Position numbers and translations under genes: made by a program
Origin: an uncultured Flavobacteriales bacterium
GTDB lineage: Bacteria; Bacteroidota; Bacteroidia; Flavobacteriales_G; Salibacteraceae
Assembly (NCBI GenBank): GCA_937121175.1
Contig: CAKZKD010000004.1
Location: 310,001-374,000 of the forward strand
Length of the DNA stretch: 64,000 nucleotides
Reading direction: 5' to 3'
Part shown: piece after piece, positions 62,256 through 64,000 of the stretch
Layout of the letters: each line of letters begins with the position of its first letter
How positions within the stretch are numbered: the stretch's first letter is position 1
The notes under the pieces: generated by a model
Told to the model about the DNA's origin: nothing
The model's input: the letters and a program-made list of their open reading frames with translations, nothing else
Databases searched by the model: none

Positions 62256-63137
62256 TTATGCTCTTGGATGAGCTTGTTTGTAAATTATTTTTAGCTTCTC
62301 GAACGTATTGTGTGTGTAAACTTGAGTTGCGCTCAAATTTGCATGACCTAATAATTCCTTCACGGCGTTTAAATCAGCACCATTATTAAGTATATGCGTA
62401 GCAAACGTATGTCGAAGAATGTGTGGACTTTTCTTGTCCATCGTTGTTATACTTGACAAGGTAGAATTAATTGACCGGTAAACCAATTTTGGATAAGCTT
62501 TTTTTCCTGAATTTGTAATTATTAAATAATTTGAGTTGAATCCATTTTGATCTTTCAAATCTTTAAAATATTCAATTAACTCAATTAGGTTTTCGGAAAT
62601 CGGAATTATGCGTTCTTTATTTCTTTTGCCTGTTACTTTTAATTGATATTGAGCTGAATCAATATCATTGTGCTTTAAAGACAACAATTCCGCCTGTCGC
62701 ATTCCTGTAGCGTACAACAGCTCAAAAATTAAATAATCTCGAGTCTGTTCAAATTTGTTGGAGTTTTCACGATTATGAAAGTCAATGTTATTTACCGCCT
62801 TTTCCTCAACAAATGCTGGAAGACGTTTTTTTGTTTTTGGTCCATTAATTAATTTGCAAGGATTGGAAGTTCTCGCACCACTTCTTAATTCGAACTTAAA
62901 ATATCCTCGCAGAGAAGAAAGCTTACGATTCACGGAACGCGCTGAGACACCACTTTCCATTAATGCAGCCATCCAGCTTCTTACGAACATTGGAGTGACA
63001 TTATCCAGCGTTTCTTCTTCGAATTCGGTAATTAAATAATCTTGAAAGGCAAATAAATCGGCTTGGTAGGCAGTAACGGTGTGCGGAGAAGTTCTTTTCT
63101 CGGTTTGAAGGTATTCTAAGTAGTTATCTAAAGGCAT
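62256..63137 (-). CDS. Tyrosine recombinase, XerC/XerD type
   Basis: This recombinase probably resolves chromosome dimers at dif with a partner Xer. The 293 residues show the SAM-like N-terminal domain (about 1-85) and the catalytic domain with Arg in ATGMRQAELLSL, Lys in VTGKRNKERIIP, His-x-x-Arg in PHILRHTFATH, the second His in LLGHANLSATQVYTH and the Tyr nucleophile in the same segment. Its place between rpsU and hpf and its full length suggest the chromosomal XerC rather than a mobile-element integrase. Confidence 0.9.
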   Translation of the reverse strand: MPLDNYLEYLQTEKRTSPHTVTAYQADLFAFQDYLITEFEEETLDNVTPMFVRSWMAALMESGVSARSVNRKLSSLRGYFKFELRSGARTSNPCKLINGPKTKKRLPAFVEEKAVNNIDFHNRENSNKFEQTRDYLIFELLYATGMRQAELLSLKHNDIDSAQYQLKVTGKRNKERIIPISENLIELIEYFKDLKDQNGFNSNYLIITNSGKKAYPKLVYRSINSTLSSITTMDKKSPHILRHTFATHILNNGADLNAVKELLGHANLSATQVYTHNTFEKLKIIYKQAHPRA

Positions 63138-63144
63138 AAAACAA

Positions 63145-63179
63145 AACAGGTCATAAATTTAAAAAATCTATGACCTGTT
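63145..63179 (-). terminator. Hairpin terminator between rpsU and xerC
   Basis: AACAGGTCATA pairs perfectly with TATGACCTGTT (11 pairs) around a 13-base AT-rich loop; on the minus strand TTTTGTTTTA follows. It probably ends rpsU transcripts, with some read-through into xerC-hpf, since no promoter box for xerC is evident. Confidence 0.8.
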
Positions 63180-63207
63180 AGTCTTTTATTTGATGTTAAA
63201 AGTATTT

Positions 63208-63399
63208 CTACTCTTCAGCATTTTTCATTTGCTCCTTGTAGATAGCTTTTAATAACTGCTCTCTTTTACGGATGGAAGGCTTCGTGAATTTTTGACGATC
63301 ACGTAATTCTCTCATAGTACCAGTGCGCTCGAATTTCTTCTTGTACTTCTTTACTGCTCTGTCTATGTTTTCGCCTTCTTTAATTGGAATAATCAACAT
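63208..63399 (-). CDS. rpsU: Ribosomal protein S21
   Basis: S21 joins the 30S platform. The 63 residues have the typical GENIDRAVKKYKKKFERTG (about 8-26) and LRDRQKFTKPSIRKREQLLKAIYK segments, with a very basic character. It is preceded by a promoter box and followed by a hairpin terminator. Confidence 0.97.
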   Translation of the reverse strand: MLIIPIKEGENIDRAVKKYKKKFERTGTMRELRDRQKFTKPSIRKREQLLKAIYKEQMKNAEE

Positions 63400-63430
63400 A
63401 ATTTCCGTCTTTCTTTTTAAAAATAGGCTG

Positions 63431-63438
63431 CAAAAGTA
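63431..63438 (-). promoter_or_regulatory. Putative -7 box of rpsU
   Basis: On the minus strand this reads TACTTTTG, matching TAnnTTTG, 31 bases before the rpsU ATG. Confidence 0.6.
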
Positions 63439-63463
63439 GAATTAATCTCTACTCCCACAACAT

Positions 63464-64000
63464 TTATTTTAATATTTCTCTCGCAATTACTAATTTCTGA
63501 ATCTCACTAGTTCCCTCACCTATTGTGCACAACTTACTATCGCGGTAAAACTTCTCCACTGGAAAATCTTTTGTATAACCATAACCGCCAAAGATTTGGA
63601 CAGCTTCTGTACTTGCTCTTACACAAACTTCAGAAGCAAAATACTTGGCATAAGCTGACTCTTTTGTCATTTTTACACCACGATTTTTCATGTCTCCAGC
63701 TTGTAAAATCAATAATTCTGAAGCTTCAATTTCTGTTGCCATATCGGCTAACTTAAAACCAATTGCTTGAAATTCTGAAATTGGCTTGCCAAATTGTTCT
63801 CTTTCTTTAGAATATTGAACTGCGGCTTCAAACGCACCTTTTGCGATACCTAATGAAAGTGCTGCGATTGAAATACGACCACCATCAAGAACTTTCATTG
63901 CCTGAACAAAACCATCACCGACTTTACCTAAAACATTTTCCTTCGGGACTTTACAATCTTGGAAGATTAGTTCTGTAGTCTCGGAAGCTCTCATTCCAAG
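63464..64000 (-). CDS. Acyl-CoA dehydrogenase, C-terminal part (truncated by window edge)
   Basis: This FAD-dependent enzyme makes 2-enoyl-CoA from acyl-CoA in beta-oxidation or amino acid breakdown. The visible 178 codons cover the end of the middle domain ([19 protein letters not shown]) and the C-terminal helical domain: [32 protein letters not shown] (described in part), then [45 protein letters not shown] is the family terminus that binds FAD; the catalytic base is not at this EGT position in all subfamilies. The 5' part lies beyond 64000; an internal Met at 63992-63994 is not the start. Confidence 0.95.
   Translation of the reverse strand, partial: LGMRASETTELIFQDCKVPKENVLGKVGDGFVQAMKVLDGGRISIAALSLGIAKGAFEAAVQYSKEREQFGKPISEFQAIGFKLADMATEIEASELLILQAGDMKNRGVKMTKESAYAKYFASEVCVRASTEAVQIFGGYGYTKDFPVEKFYRDSKLCTIGEGTSEIQKLVIAREILK

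Noticed and set aside
62256-63137. Tyrosine recombinase close to a cluster of four tRNA genes, suggestive of an integrative element
   Set aside because: The flanking genes are rpsU, hpf, tRNAs and tuf in a conserved order, no duplicated tRNA 3' end or cargo was found, and the protein is a full-length Xer type.

Overview
The window is a chromosomal segment of a Bacteroidota bacterium, most likely a marine or aquatic member of the Flavobacteriia. The evidence is a low-GC genome, -7 promoter boxes of the form TAnnTTTG in front of many genes, proteins with type IX secretion (T9SS) C-terminal sorting domains, a DUF3467 gene behind rpoC, an E1 alpha-beta fusion dehydrogenase and a saproxanthin/myxol-type carotenoid cluster. 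No prophage, IS element or CRISPR array was found.

Region 1 (1-12.8 kb) is an LPS inner-core sugar region. A minus-strand operon encodes a metal-type KdsA, a transaldolase fused to a KdsD-like CBS pair, and a KdsC-like HAD phosphatase. About 4 kb away kdsB diverges from kdnA, with kdnB downstream. KdnA and KdnB convert Kdo to 8-amino-3,8-dideoxy-Kdo (Kdo8N) in Shewanella, so the locus should make CMP-Kdo8N. The transaldolase-CBS fusion occupies the place expected for arabinose-5-phosphate isomerase KdsD and may be a different route to arabinose 5-phosphate. The two halves are separated by an AAA/DUF4143 ATPase and a DUF262-DUF1524 (GmrSD-like) putative anti-phage nuclease. A four-helix-bundle (IVP/S23) gene flanked by heptamer repeats sits between kdnA and kdnB.

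Region 2 (12.8-21.6 kb) holds mixed metabolic and regulatory genes: a Crp-like regulator, SRPBCC, two DinB-like proteins, SnoaL, isocitrate dehydrogenase, GNAT, arginase, SRP RNA (ffs), uridine kinase, a stand-alone transaldolase and a Sua5/YrdC protein. About 70-bp palindromic repeats lie in the spacers.

Region 3 (21.7-26 kb) is a tightly coupled carotenoid operon: two SRPBCC proteins, a CrtD-like desaturase lacking any canonical start codon, CruF, CrtZ and a fused CrtYcd cyclase. Together these suffice for lycopene to saproxanthin; crtB and crtI must lie elsewhere.

Region 4 (26-48 kb) is rich in envelope and secreted proteins: a TPR/transglutaminase protein, MarR, a three-gene set (T9SS protein, permuted tail-collar protein, subtilase-CUB), YihY, a T9SS adhesin-like protein, NamZ-like DUF1343, a LolC/E-type permease and a patatin fused to an outer-membrane barrel. 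Branched-chain E1 dehydrogenase, DUF349, cystathionine beta-synthase and a signal-less metal receptor lie among them.

Region 5 (48.3-64 kb) is the conserved informational block on the minus strand: rpsU, xerC, hpf, tRNA-Thr/Tyr/Gly/Thr, tuf, tRNA-Trp, secE, nusG, rplKAJL, rpoBC, DUF3467. Truncated genes lie at both window ends (fhs, acyl-CoA dehydrogenase). No stretch above 300 bases lacks an annotated feature.
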